A program made the translations under genes and the position numbers. From the NCBI RefSeq assembly GCF_042683745.1, contig NZ_JBHUJX010000019.1:62001-126000 (forward strand): 64,000 bases of DNA. The letters run 5' to 3'. The notes beneath the pieces are model-generated. The model saw nothing but the letters and a program-made list of their open reading frames with translations. It was not told the origin of the DNA and did no database searches. Source of the stretch: Pseudoneobacillus sp042683745 (lineage in GTDB: Bacteria; Bacillota; Bacilli; Bacillales; Cytobacillaceae). Of this stretch, positions 1 through 8,642 are shown in pieces (position 1 is the first letter of the stretch; the number at the start of each line of letters is the position of its first letter).

Positions 1-109
1 CTCGGCCAAAAGTTGTAATCTCTCTCAAACTATTAATGGACTCATTCAAATATTATTCCTGCTATACTTTCCCTATAAGAAAGTTAATGAGATATAAGGT
101 GGGATACAA

Positions 110-478
110 ATGAAAGTCCGATTTGAATTATTTGTTGATGAATTAGAAAACTCCCTTTATTTTTACGAACATGTACTAGGCTTCAAAAAGGGATATATGA
201 ACAGGGAGTATGCAGAGGTATTTAATGGATCAGTTGAAATTGGGATATGTCTAATGGAAAAACTTTCGGAGGATCACCCATTAAAAACGAAGTCATCAGA
301 TGAAAGGAAAGGTCTAGGTGTTGAAATTGTTCTAGTCGTAGACGAGTTAGCATCTTTATATCAGAAAGTGATTGATTCTGGCTATCCGATTTCTGCTGAC
401 TTACAAACACAGCCCTGGAAACTTAGGGATTTCCGCCTTGTTGACCCAGATGGTTATTATCTTCGAATCACCGAATAG
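110..478 (+). CDS. VOC (glyoxalase/bleomycin-resistance fold) family protein
   Basis: This 122-residue protein has the length and pattern of a single VOC-fold subunit. It opens with a beta strand and the segment ENSLYFYEHVLGF, typical of glyoxalase-like helix 1, and ends with LRDFRLVDPDGYYLRITE, the DPDG-Y-L-I-T/E signature of the family. Such proteins are usually dimers that bind a metal or hydrophobic ligand; the substrate cannot be read from the sequence. The start follows an AAGGTGGG ribosome site. The gene stands alone and ends at a hairpin terminator, converging on a broken sigma/anti-sigma module. It is one of four VOC genes in the window. The family call is strong; the function is unknown. 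Confidence 0.85.
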   Translation: MKVRFELFVDELENSLYFYEHVLGFKKGYMNREYAEVFNGSVEIGICLMEKLSEDHPLKTKSSDERKGLGVEIVLVVDELASLYQKVIDSGYPISADLQTQPWKLRDFRLVDPDGYYLRITE

Positions 479-676
479 GATTAGAAGCAGGAAACAGTCC
501 CCTGCTTCTATTTTTGAATAAAAAACATCCCAGTCATCTTCCGTTCGCTCATCTAGTTCCTTATTCATCTCTCCATTTTGATAGCGAATGGGCAGTTCTT
601 TTAAAAATTGATCAAAAGATTTAGGAAGTTGTAAATGGTCCAATGACTCGATAGGATCTTCTTTTTTAATTTCCAT
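401..676 (-). pseudogene. Truncated anti-sigma-factor-like partner of the broken ECF sigma gene
   Basis: The frame starts at an ATG (676) behind AGGAGG and overlaps the sigma remnant's stop (ATGGAAATTAA), the coupled arrangement usual for ECF sigma/anti-sigma pairs. The first ~55 residues are hydrophilic and look like the cytosolic N-terminus of an anti-sigma factor. There is no membrane helix or extracellular domain. After about residue 55 the frame runs into the convergent VOC gene and its terminator, so the tail is probably chance sequence. I read it as the 5' remnant of a deleted anti-sigma gene. It could instead be an unrelated small protein. Confidence 0.5.
482..515 (+). terminator. Rho-independent terminator after the VOC gene
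   Basis: TAGAAGCAGG (482-491) pairs with CCTGCTTCTA (501-510) across a 9-base loop, followed by five T. The GAAGCA/TGCTTC ends resemble the palindromes near 3490-3568. Confidence 0.75.
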
Positions 677-1243
677 ACGTTTTAACCTCCTGTATAAAGG
701 TGGTGGATTCATTCATGATTTCGGCAAGCATTTGCTTCCCACGTTTCATCCTTGTTTTAACAGTATTGAGATTTTCACCTATGATAAGAGAAATGTCCGC
801 CACTGACATGTCCTCATAATAATGAAGAGATAGTGGTAGACTCAGTTTTCTTTTCAATTTTAAAATTTCATTTAACATTTCCTGTTTATTTTCTTTTTGA
901 ATAACCAATTGCTGGGCAGATTGATTGATCAATTTCATATGTACTTCATTTTCACGATCAACATCGTTATGTATGTGTCGTTTGTTTTTGCGATAAATAT
1001 CAATCGATCTTGAATACACTAGACATATAACCATGCCTTAAAATTGGGCATTTCTTTATTTTTCATGATGCTAACATAAGCACCCTCTAAAGCGTTTTGA
1101 AGGGCATCTTCTGCGTGTTCCTTTGATCTAAGGATCAAAAAAGCCTTTTTATAAGCAATAGGAAGCAAATCTTTTACCAGAAGACCAAATGCCTCTTGCT
1201 CTCCACTTCTTACTTTTTGTAATAATTCCGTTCCTTCTTCAAC
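666..1243 (-). pseudogene. ECF sigma-70 factor, disrupted by frameshift
   Basis: Two adjacent minus-strand frames together make an ECF sigma factor. The upstream frame (about 1243 to 1029) encodes region 2, including AFLILRSKEHAEDALQNALE and then FKAWLYV followed directly by a stop. The downstream frame (1034 to 666) continues with SIDIYRKNKR and region 4, including LSLHYYEDMSVADISLII and NTVKTRMKRGKQML. A shift at about 1020-1035 separates them, inside the usual W-L-x-x-I-x-x-N stretch. The N-terminus also lacks a clean start: the TTG behind GGAGGT (1240-1242) is in another frame. The gene is almost certainly inactive unless there is a sequencing error. Two intact paralogous modules lie at 10434-11793 and 41891-43499. 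Confidence 0.8.
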
Positions 1244-1430
1244 TAGGTACCTCCATTATTCAAGCTGTCTATAAAGATAACGAAATGAACACAATTATTG
1301 GTTTCGCATTATCTGAAAAAATTCTATTTTATTCAATATAAATTTTCTTTTTATTTTGAAAATATTATTTTATTTCGCCAATCGAAATGATAAAATAGAT
1401 TCATAGTTTACAAATATGGAGGTAATTTAA

Positions 1431-3428
1431 ATGACGAAACGTCCTATTACAGCTGAAGATCTAGTTAAGTTTAAGTTTGTAGGTGATCCTGTAGTGTCTC
1501 CTGCTAAAGACAAGGTTGCTTATGTTTTAACTCATGTAGATAAAGAAAAAGATGGCTACTATTCTTATATCTACGTAACTGATTTAAACGGTGAAGGCAG
1601 ACAGTTTACCTCTCATTATTCAAAAGATAGCTTAGTTAAAGATGTTGCTCCAAATTGGTCACCAGATGGAAGTATGATTGCCTTCCGTTCGAACCGCACT
1701 GGGAAAAATCAAGTTTGGCTTTTACATACTGATGGCGGTGAAGCCGTTCAATTAACAGACGTAAAACAAGGAATTGGTGATTTTGTTTGGTCTCCAGATG
1801 GTAGTCAACTTGCTCTTACCATTAGCGGCGAGTTAAAGCTTACCTCTGATAAAGAAGACGAAAAGAAGGAAGATAAAAGTGATGTCAAAGTAATTACTAG
1901 ACTTCGTTATAAAGGTGACGGAGTTGGTATTTATAATGATGATCGTAAGCATGTGTACTTATTTGATGTAAAGACAAAGTCTTATACGAAGATTACAGAC
2001 GGAGAACATGATTTTGGACAGCCGCGTTATTCTTCTGATGGCAAAATCCTATTCTATATTGGAACAAAGGCTGAAGATAAAGAGTGGGGTTACCTCCCTG
2101 CGATTTGGAAATATGATATTGCTACAAAGGAAGAGGTCCTTTTTTATCAAGGAAATGGATATATTATGGCACCTTCCGTATCACCAGACGGTAAATGGTT
2201 AGCCGTTGCAGGTCATACTCGTGGTGAAAGAAGTCAAGGAAATGCGAATGTTCTCCTACTTTCTGTTGAAACAGGTGAACTAACGAATTTAACAGAAAGC
2301 TTTGATTACACGGTTGGAAATCTTGTTGGTGTCGATGCGAAATATGACACAGCTGAGCAAAAACTCGTTTGGGACGCTTCGAGCTCTCACATTTACTTTA
2401 ACGCAACGGTTGGTGGAGATTGCCAACTGTTTAAGGTAAATCTAGCAGGTGAAGTTTCAACTACTCTATCTCCTTCAGTCGCATCTGTTACTTCTTTTGA
2501 TATCGTAAGTGAGGATCAAGCTATTCTTATTCTGGCAACACCTCATTCAACAGGAGATGTCGTGACTCAAGATTTAACGAATGTGAATAACGTTGTGAAA
2601 TTAACGGATTGGAATAAAGAGTTATATAACGAGGTTTATTTAAGTACTCCAGAAAATATCCATTACAATAGCACAGATGGCAAGGAAATTGAAGGCTGGA
2701 TCATGAAGCCTTATGGATTTGAAGAAGGTAAAAAGTATCCAATGATCCTGCAAATTCATGGTGGTCCAGCTACCGCTTATGGAAATGGTTTACACCACGA
2801 AATGCAATTAATGGCTGCTAAGGGTTATGTAGTGCTTTACACGAATCCACGTGGAAGCCATGGGTATGGACATGATTTTGTGAATGCTGTTATCGGTGAC
2901 TACGGTGGCATGGATTATGAGGATATTATGGCTGGTGTAGATTATGCTTTAGCTAGCTATAACTACATTGACCAAGACCAATTATTTGTTACTGGAGGAA
3001 GCTACGGCGGGTATATGACTAACGTCATCGTGACTCGTACAGACCGTTTCAAAGCAGCCGTTACTCAGCGCAGTATTTGTAACTGGCATAGCTTCTACGG
3101 AACGAGTGATATCGGTTTCTTCTTCGCTGAATGGCAGCATGGACATGCGGATCTTTGGGATGATGTCGAGAAGCTATTAAAAGTATCACCACTTACCTAT
3201 GCTCGCAATGTAAAAACGCCAACACTCATCCTTCATAGTGAACAGGACTTACGCTGTCCAATGGAGCAAGCGGAGCAATGGTATATTGCCCTTAAACGTC
3301 TAGATGTGGAAACAAAGCTAGTCCGCTTCCCGGATGAATGCCATGAGCTATCTCGCTCTGGTAAACCGAAACACCGCTTAGAGCGTTTACAGCATTTAAT
3401 TGGTTGGTTTGATGATCGACGAAATTAA
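1431..3428 (+). CDS. yuxL: S9 family prolyl oligopeptidase / acylaminoacyl-peptidase-like (YuxL-type)
   Basis: The 665 residues are those of a two-domain S9 serine peptidase. The first ~400 are a beta-propeller with repeated SPDG motifs (for example NWSPDGSMIAF and VWSPDGSQLAL). The last ~250 are an alpha/beta hydrolase. The nucleophile is Ser524 in GGSYGGYMT; the triad is completed by Asp606 (HSEQDLRC) and His638 (DECHEL). The oxyanion segment QIHGGPATAYG is present. No signal peptide is seen, so it should act in the cytoplasm on short or N-blocked peptides, as known for the family. It resembles B. subtilis YuxL in length and around the active site (NPRGSHGYG). The start has GGAGG seven bases upstream. 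It is monocistronic, with a terminator at 3445-3480. Confidence 0.9.
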   Translation: MTKRPITAEDLVKFKFVGDPVVSPAKDKVAYVLTHVDKEKDGYYSYIYVTDLNGEGRQFTSHYSKDSLVKDVAPNWSPDGSMIAFRSNRTGKNQVWLLHTDGGEAVQLTDVKQGIGDFVWSPDGSQLALTISGELKLTSDKEDEKKEDKSDVKVITRLRYKGDGVGIYNDDRKHVYLFDVKTKSYTKITDGEHDFGQPRYSSDGKILFYIGTKAEDKEWGYLPAIWKYDIATKEEVLFYQGNGYIMAPSVSPDGKWLAVAGHTRGERSQGNANVLLLSVETGELTNLTESFDYTVGNLVGVDAKYDTAEQKLVWDASSSHIYFNATVGGDCQLFKVNLAGEVSTTLSPSVASVTSFDIVSEDQAILILATPHSTGDVVTQDLTNVNNVVKLTDWNKELYNEVYLSTPENIHYNSTDGKEIEGWIMKPYGFEEGKKYPMILQIHGGPATAYGNGLHHEMQLMAAKGYVVLYTNPRGSHGYGHDFVNAVIGDYGGMDYEDIMAGVDYALASYNYIDQDQLFVTGGSYGGYMTNVIVTRTDRFKAAVTQRSICNWHSFYGTSDIGFFFAEWQHGHADLWDDVEKLLKVSPLTYARNVKTPTLILHSEQDLRCPMEQAEQWYIALKRLDVETKLVRFPDECHELSRSGKPKHRLERLQHLIGWFDDRRN

Positions 3429-3444
3429 AAATCAATGATAAAAG

Positions 3445-3480
3445 GAGAAAGGGTCCTATCGGACTCTTTCTCTTATTTTT
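3445..3480 (+). terminator. Terminator of the S9 peptidase gene
   Basis: GAGAAAGGGTCC (3445-3456) pairs with GGACTCTTTCTC (3461-3472) across TATC, with one G-T wobble, followed by TTATTTTT. Confidence 0.85.
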
Positions 3481-3489
3481 TCATTAAAA

Positions 3490-3568
3490 GAAGCAAGGGG
3501 ACGGTTCTTTTGCTTCCCCTGCTTTATTTTGTGTTAAAAAAGAAGCAGAAGAACCGTCCCTCTGCTTC
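3490..3568. repeat. Pair of inverted 27-bp palindromic elements (REP/MITE-like)
   Basis: Two 27-bp elements (3490-3516 and 3542-3568) are near-exact inverted copies of each other, with about three mismatches. Each is itself bounded by GAAGCA...TGCTTC and holds the core GGGACGGTTCTT or its complement. They lie 25 bp apart just past a terminator, in non-coding DNA. A short open frame across them is not a gene. The arrangement resembles REP-type elements mobilised by Y1 transposases, but no transposase is present here. Confidence 0.7.
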
Positions 3569-3694
3569 CCACAGGTTGGCATTCTCTACATCATCCAGTA
3601 AAATCTGTAGAGGGGTTATGACTAAGTGCAAATGAGCAGATGCTAAATTTAGTGGGTAATTAAGATTATATTAAAGGCCAGTAGGAGAGTTTTT

Positions 3695-4618
3695 ATGAGT
3701 ATTTTATTTCTAATTTTGCTAAACGTTATTTTACCAGTATTTTCACTAATAGGGGTAGGAGCTTTTCTACATAGGAAATTTACATTTGATATGAACACTT
3801 TATCAAAACTAAATACCTTTTTATTAATGCCCGCTGTAAGCTTTGTGAATATTTACGAAAATAAAATTGGAGGAGGAACCCTTTTACATATCATTGGTTT
3901 CCTGATTATACAAAGTCTTTGTTTAATGGTCTTGAGTTCTGGAATATCGAAAGTAGCTAAGTTTGAAAGTAGTTTATCAGCAGCATTTAAAAACAGTATT
4001 GTTTTAAATAATTCCGGGAACTTCGGGTTACCTGTAAGTCAACTTGTTTTTCAACATAACCCTTTAGGCTCTTCCATCCAAGTTTTGGTTATGATATTTC
4101 AAAACCTTTTAACCTACACGTATGGATTATTTAATTCTGTATCAGTAGATAACAGCAGCCTAAAAGCAATTAAGGAATTCCTTAAAAACCCTGTTATATA
4201 TGCTTTTTTGTTAGGGTTGATTCTACATACCTTTTCAATAAGCATACCTGGTTTTATTTGGACTCCTATAGATAATATTTCAAATGCATTTCTTGCGGTT
4301 GCCCTTGTTACACTTGGTGCTCAAAGTGCTTTCCTAAAAATAAATCGCTTTTCCTTGCCATTGGTTTTGAGTATACTTGGTCGCCTCGTCTTATCTCCAA
4401 TAATAGCGATGATCATTATTTTCACTTTAAAATTAGATGGTATTACAGCACAAGCGTTATTTATTGCAAGCTCATTTCCAACTTCAAGAAATAGTGCCCT
4501 TTTCGCCTTAGAATATAACAATCATCCTGAATACGCAGCACAAGTTGTTTTGATGTCTACCTTACTAAGTATGGTCACAGTAACCATTGTCGTATATTTA
4601 TCAACTATATTATTTTAG
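3695..4618 (+). CDS. AEC family permease (auxin efflux carrier / malate permease type)
   Basis: This 307-residue integral membrane protein is almost entirely hydrophobic, with about ten predicted helices in two halves. NTFLLMPAVSFVN lies in the first half, and LVTLGAQSAFLK and FIASSFPTSRNSALFALEY in the second, matching the Mem_trans/AEC pattern. Known members carry malate, malonate or other anions; the substrate here is not shown. It starts behind TAGGAG and ends only 33 bases before the likely start of the CitS-like kinase, so it is probably in the same transcription unit. That context suggests di- or tricarboxylate transport. Confidence 0.8.
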   Translation: MSILFLILLNVILPVFSLIGVGAFLHRKFTFDMNTLSKLNTFLLMPAVSFVNIYENKIGGGTLLHIIGFLIIQSLCLMVLSSGISKVAKFESSLSAAFKNSIVLNNSGNFGLPVSQLVFQHNPLGSSIQVLVMIFQNLLTYTYGLFNSVSVDNSSLKAIKEFLKNPVIYAFLLGLILHTFSISIPGFIWTPIDNISNAFLAVALVTLGAQSAFLKINRFSLPLVLSILGRLVLSPIIAMIIIFTLKLDGITAQALFIASSFPTSRNSALFALEYNNHPEYAAQVVLMSTLLSMVTVTIVVYLSTILF

Positions 4619-4651
4619 CAAAAAAGGCTTTGCTACTTGGAGGAATGTTCC

Positions 4652-6250
4652 CTGAGTTCCATAAAAGTTTCACTACAAACAAAAATACTCTGGCTAGTTC
4701 TTTCATTAGGACTATTATTAATTCTTTTATTAACAGGATTTTTCAGCTATATGGAAAGCAAACAAATCGAAGAAAACCAAGCTAGAATGGCACTACAATT
4801 ATCTAAAACGGTATCATTTATACCAGACATCATCGATGCATTTCAAACGAATGACCCTTCCAAAACAATTCAGCCAATCGCTGAAAAGATTCGGATTGAA
4901 ACAGGTGCCGAATTTGTCGTAATAGGAGATAGAAATGGCACACGATATTCTCATCCTAACATTTCTAAAATTGGGAAGAAAATGAAAGGCGGAGATAATG
5001 ACAAGGCGCTTACTAAAGGAGAATATTATGTATCCGAGGCGAAGGGTTCGCTTGGTCCATCTCTTAGAGGAAAATCCCCTATCTTTAACAATCAGGGTGA
5101 GATTATTGGAATTGTTTCTGTCGGATTTCTTCTCCAGGATATCCAGCAGTTAATAATGAAAAAAGTTTTCAAGGTGCTACTTGTCTCGCTTTTCGCACTT
5201 CTAGTTTCCATTATTGGAAGCATGTTATTAGCAAGAAATATCCGCAGGGATACAATGGGGCTTGAGCCGTATGAAATTGCAGCACTTTATAAAGAAAAAA
5301 ACGCTGTGCTGCATGCGGTAAAAGAAGGAATCCTAGCCATAGATAAAAAAGGCTACATCACAATGATGAATCCGCAGGCGAAGAGACTTTTACATATTCA
5401 AGGCTCAGTCAGACATATGAAAATTGACGGGCTATTCCCTTCTACCTATCTTTATGAAGTATTAAATTCAGGAAATCCTTTAACAGATAAAGAAATTGTC
5501 TGGAAGAATAATACAGTTATTGTGAATAGCACTCCACTATATGATAAAAATGGTATCAGGGGAGTTGTTGCCTCTTTTCGGGATAAAACAGAAATTGAGC
5601 AAATGCTGAACACCATCTCAGAAGTCAAAAGATATTCTGAAGATTTACGCGCCCAGACACATGAATATACAAATAAATTGTACGTTTTATTAGGTCTGCT
5701 TCAACTCGGTGAATATGACCAAGCTATCGATATGATTCAAACAGAAACACAAGTACTGAAATATCAAAATTCCGTTGTCTTTAACCAAATAAAGGATACG
5801 AAAGTACAGGCGATCCTATTAGGAAAATTGGGAAAAGCATCTGAAAAGAAAATTAAGTTTGAAATTGTTTCAGACAGTTATCTGGAAACATTGCCATCTC
5901 ACTTTAAGCTTTCTAACTTAATTGTTATCCTTGGAAACCTAATCGATAACGCTTTTGAAGCCGTTTATGGAATAGAATCACCATCGGTCAAATTTTTTGC
6001 AACAGATATCGGAAGTGATATCATTTTTGAGATATCAGATAATGGGGTGGGAATAAGTAATGTTGATATTCCACTTCTCTTTGACAGGGGCTTTTCTTCT
6101 AAAAGTGGTGTTGAGCCTAGAGGATATGGCTTACCAAATGCTGAAGAGGCTGCGCTTGAAATGAAGGGGATCATCGAGGTTCATAGTTCTCCTGAAAGTG
6201 GAACAGTCTTTACGGTGTATCTACCAAAGAATTACATAGGGGGGCTTTAA
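4652..6250 (+). CDS. citS: CitS-like sensor histidine kinase (citrate/dicarboxylate sensing)
   Basis: The protein has an N-terminal helix, an extracytoplasmic PASTA-free Cache/PAS-like sensor (about residues 40-165), a second helix, a cytoplasmic PAS domain and a SpoOB-type kinase core. The phosphoacceptor His is about residue 337 in LRAQTHEYTNKLYVLLGLL. The N box is LIVILGNLIDNAFEAV; the G boxes are DNGVGI and RGYGLPNAEEA. Segments such as MGLEPYEIAALYKEKNAVL closely match B. subtilis CitS. The start is uncertain: a TTG at 4637 lies upstream of the GGAGG at 4639-4643, so CTG at 4652, eight bases after it, is more likely. It is followed three bases later by the citT-like gene, and a CitM-like transporter comes next, as in B. 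subtilis. Confidence 0.88.
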   Translation: MSSIKVSLQTKILWLVLSLGLLLILLLTGFFSYMESKQIEENQARMALQLSKTVSFIPDIIDAFQTNDPSKTIQPIAEKIRIETGAEFVVIGDRNGTRYSHPNISKIGKKMKGGDNDKALTKGEYYVSEAKGSLGPSLRGKSPIFNNQGEIIGIVSVGFLLQDIQQLIMKKVFKVLLVSLFALLVSIIGSMLLARNIRRDTMGLEPYEIAALYKEKNAVLHAVKEGILAIDKKGYITMMNPQAKRLLHIQGSVRHMKIDGLFPSTYLYEVLNSGNPLTDKEIVWKNNTVIVNSTPLYDKNGIRGVVASFRDKTEIEQMLNTISEVKRYSEDLRAQTHEYTNKLYVLLGLLQLGEYDQAIDMIQTETQVLKYQNSVVFNQIKDTKVQAILLGKLGKASEKKIKFEIVSDSYLETLPSHFKLSNLIVILGNLIDNAFEAVYGIESPSVKFFATDIGSDIIFEISDNGVGISNVDIPLLFDRGFSSKSGVEPRGYGLPNAEEAALEMKGIIEVHSSPESGTVFTVYLPKNYIGGL

Positions 6251-6253
6251 AAC

Positions 6254-6937
6254 TTGAATCGAATTAAAGTAGCCATCGCGGAAGACGACTTCCGAATAGC
6301 CGATATTCATGAAAAGTTTTTAATTAGATTTAAAGAAATTGATGTAGTTGGTAAAGCATTAAATGGTACTCAAATTCTTCAATTGTTAAGAGAGGAAAAA
6401 GTTGATTTACTCCTACTGGATGTATATATGCCAGATATACTAGGATCTGAGCTGCTTCCAATTATACGAGAAAGTTTTCCAAAGGTTAGTATTATCATGA
6501 TAACTGCAGCAACGGATAAAGCTTTTATTGAAAAGGCCTTAAGCTATGGTGTAGAAAACTATTTGATTAAACCCGTTAGCAAAGAAAGATTCGACGAAAT
6601 CATACAGGAGTTTATTAAAAAGCACTCCCTTCTATCATCCAATCAAGAGGTAAATCAGAATTATGTAGATCTATTATTCGGTAAAAGTAAGGATGAAAGC
6701 ATAAGCAAGAATACTTTATTACCAAAAGGAATTGATGAAATCACTTTGGGAAAAGTGAAGGCTGTTCTCCATCTTAGTAAAGAAGGTTATTCTGCCGAAG
6801 AAGTCGGGAAGGAAATTGGAGCTTCACGGATTACCGCTCGCAGATATTTGGAATATCTCTCATCAATCAAAGAAGTAAGGACGGAAGTTGTTTATGGCAT
6901 TGTTGGCAGGCCAGAAAGGAAGTATTATCCGGTGTAG
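6254..6937 (+). CDS. citT: CitT-like response regulator
   Basis: This 227-residue CitB-family regulator has an N-terminal receiver domain with acidic pocket E10-D11-D12, phosphoacceptor Asp56 (LLLLDVYMPD) and the conserved Lys in NYLIKPVSKERF. A linker leads to a C-terminal helix-turn-helix (SAEEVGKEIGASRITARRYL). It begins with TTG three bases after the kinase stop, so the two are translationally coupled. Length and order (kinase, regulator, CitMHS transporter) match citS-citT-citM, so it probably activates the downstream transporter gene in response to citrate or a related acid. DctR- or MalR-type specificity cannot be excluded. Confidence 0.88.
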   Translation: MNRIKVAIAEDDFRIADIHEKFLIRFKEIDVVGKALNGTQILQLLREEKVDLLLLDVYMPDILGSELLPIIRESFPKVSIIMITAATDKAFIEKALSYGVENYLIKPVSKERFDEIIQEFIKKHSLLSSNQEVNQNYVDLLFGKSKDESISKNTLLPKGIDEITLGKVKAVLHLSKEGYSAEEVGKEIGASRITARRYLEYLSSIKEVRTEVVYGIVGRPERKYYPV

Positions 6938-7041
6938 TGGGGATGACATAACACTCCCCTCTCCGAAAGAGTTTTTCAAACAGGATTATTCTATGAACTT
7001 AATGTACTAAATATATTTAATTTACGATAATAACATTATTT

Positions 7042-7055
7042 TGAAAACGTTTTCA
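7042..7055 (+). promoter_or_regulatory. cre site (CcpA operator) upstream of citM
   Basis: TGAAAACGTTTTCA is a perfect palindrome and a full match to the cre consensus TGWAANCGNTNWCA. It lies 51 bp before the proposed citM start, in an AT-rich leader. Catabolite repression of citM by CcpA is established in B. subtilis. Confidence 0.85.
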
Positions 7056-7106
7056 CTCGTTGGTATTTTCAGTATATTTGAATTACTAACAAAAGGGGTG
7101 AGAACA

Positions 7107-8399
7107 TTGTTGGCAACATTAGGATTTTTAATGATCATTGTATTTATGGTTTTAATTATGACAAAACGCCTTCCGGCTATGATTGCATTAATAGTGATTC
7201 CTATAATTTTTGCATTAATAGGCGGATTTGGAAAAGAAATGGGCCCTATGGCGCTCGACGGAATAAAAAGCGTAGCCCCTACAGGGATCATGATTCTTTT
7301 CGCTATTCTCTTTTTCGGGATAATGATTGATGCTGGAGTATTTGATCCTATCATTACAACGATCTTGAAAATTGTAAAAGGAGACCCTGTAAAAATTGCC
7401 ATTGGAACCGCTGTCCTTGCCTTATTGATTTCACTAGATGGTGATGGAACAACCACATATATGATTACCATTTCAGCCATGCTTCCTTTGTATAAAAGAA
7501 TTGGAATGAAACCATTGATTTTAGCAGGAATTGCTGTTTCATCTTCAGGTGTTATGAATCTTCTTCCTTGGGGAGGACCTACGGCTAGAGCAATGACAGC
7601 ATTGCATCTTGAAATGTCAGATATCTTTACTCCAGTTATCCCAAGTATGGTTGGAGGAATATTGTTTGTATTGTTCATGGCCTACTGCCTTGGAAGAAAA
7701 GAACGGAAAAGAATAGGTGTTCTAGAAATCGATTACAGTACAATTGCCAAAGCAACAACTTCATCAGGGGATGTAGAACTTAAACGCCCTAAGTTAATTA
7801 TAATAAACTATTTATTAACCATTCTTCTTTTAGTTTCTTTAATCAAAGAAGTTCTACCGACCACAGTATTGTTTATGATTGGGTTTGCAATTGCTATTAC
7901 GATAAATTATCCAAAGTTAAGCGATCAAAAAGCACGGATTGCTCACTATGCAGATAATGCGTTATCTGTTGTATCTATGGTTTTTGCCGCAGGAGTCTTT
8001 ACTGGTATTCTTTCAGGTACGGAAATGGTGGATGCAATGGCCAATTCTATGATAACTCACATACCAGAAGGACTTGGTTCACATTTTGCAATTATTACCG
8101 CGGTTATCAGCGCACCGTTTACATTTTTCATGTCAAATGATGCATTCTATTACGGGGTTTTACCATTGCTTGCTAAGGCTGCTAGTGTATACGGAATTGA
8201 TCCTGCCATGATTGGACGTGCATCACTATTAGGACAACCCGTCCATTTATTAAGTCCACTTGTACCTTCAACATATTTATTAGTCGGTATGGTTGGAGAA
8301 GATTTCGGAGATTTGCAACGCATGGTCTTAAAATGGGCCTGTGGATCAACAGTTGTTATGATTGTAGTTGCACTACTATTAGGAATATTTCCATTTTAA
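7107..8399 (+). CDS. citM: CitMHS family citrate:cation symporter
   Basis: About 430 residues and 11-12 hydrophobic helices fit the CitMHS family, which imports citrate complexed with Mg2+ (CitM) or Ca2+ (CitH). Family motifs include ISLDGDGTTTYMI in the middle and LLPWGGPTARAMTAL after it; the C-terminal part has GQPVHLLSPLVPSTYLLVG. The start is TTG at 7107 (a second TTG follows), six bases after AAAGGGGTG; the frame is open further upstream but would cross the cre site. The upstream two-component genes and the cre box indicate induction by the acid and repression by good carbon sources. The exact metal preference is not readable. Confidence 0.9.
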   Translation: MLATLGFLMIIVFMVLIMTKRLPAMIALIVIPIIFALIGGFGKEMGPMALDGIKSVAPTGIMILFAILFFGIMIDAGVFDPIITTILKIVKGDPVKIAIGTAVLALLISLDGDGTTTYMITISAMLPLYKRIGMKPLILAGIAVSSSGVMNLLPWGGPTARAMTALHLEMSDIFTPVIPSMVGGILFVLFMAYCLGRKERKRIGVLEIDYSTIAKATTSSGDVELKRPKLIIINYLLTILLLVSLIKEVLPTTVLFMIGFAIAITINYPKLSDQKARIAHYADNALSVVSMVFAAGVFTGILSGTEMVDAMANSMITHIPEGLGSHFAIITAVISAPFTFFMSNDAFYYGVLPLLAKAASVYGIDPAMIGRASLLGQPVHLLSPLVPSTYLLVGMVGEDFGDLQRMVLKWACGSTVVMIVVALLLGIFPF

Positions 8400-8424
8400 A
8401 ATGGGAAAAGAGAATATTGGAATT

Positions 8425-8460
8425 AAAATGCACAGTGTAAAAATACTGTGCATTTTTTGT
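8425..8460 (+). terminator. Terminator after citM
   Basis: AAAATGCACAGT (8425-8436) pairs exactly with ACTGTGCATTTT (8445-8456), followed by a T-rich run. Confidence 0.88.
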
Positions 8461-8469
8461 TTTTTTCAT

Positions 8470-8502
8470 GGACGAGGGAACAGGTTTACTGTCTTCTCGT
8501 CC
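8470..8502. repeat. Interspersed palindrome with ACAG-GTTTA-CTGT core
   Basis: GGACGAGGGAACAG pairs imperfectly with CTGTCTTCTCGTCC around GTTTA. The core resembles that of the palindrome at 10396-10434. It lies just past a complete terminator, so termination does not explain it. Confidence 0.55.
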
Positions 8503-8573
8503 TATCAGACACCAACAAAATGTTAAAAAAAATGGGCATTTTAATCAAATTCAGAATATAATCTAATTATTTA

Positions 8574-8602
8574 TTGCATTCTAATTTATTAGAACGTATA
8601 AT
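8574..8602 (+). promoter_or_regulatory. Promoter with overlapping palindromic operator for the HTH/MFS operon
   Basis: A -35 TTGCAT (8574-8579) and -10 TATAAT (8597-8602) are 17 bp apart. The spacer is largely filled by the perfect inverted repeat TTCTAATTTATTAGAA (8579-8594). The position suits repression by the product of the first gene downstream. Confidence 0.7.
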
Positions 8603-8642
8603 CATTTTAAATCATTAGATAAATTTGGAAAGGCGATGGAAC

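Noticed and set aside
3435..3635. A 66-codon plus-strand frame downstream of the S9 peptidase
   Set aside because: It spans the terminator and the palindromic repeats, and its composition follows those repeats; no ribosome site.
7022..7678. A 218-codon minus-strand frame opposite citM
   Set aside because: It is the antisense of a strongly recognised transporter and has biased residues (many Ile/Pro) as expected of a shadow frame.
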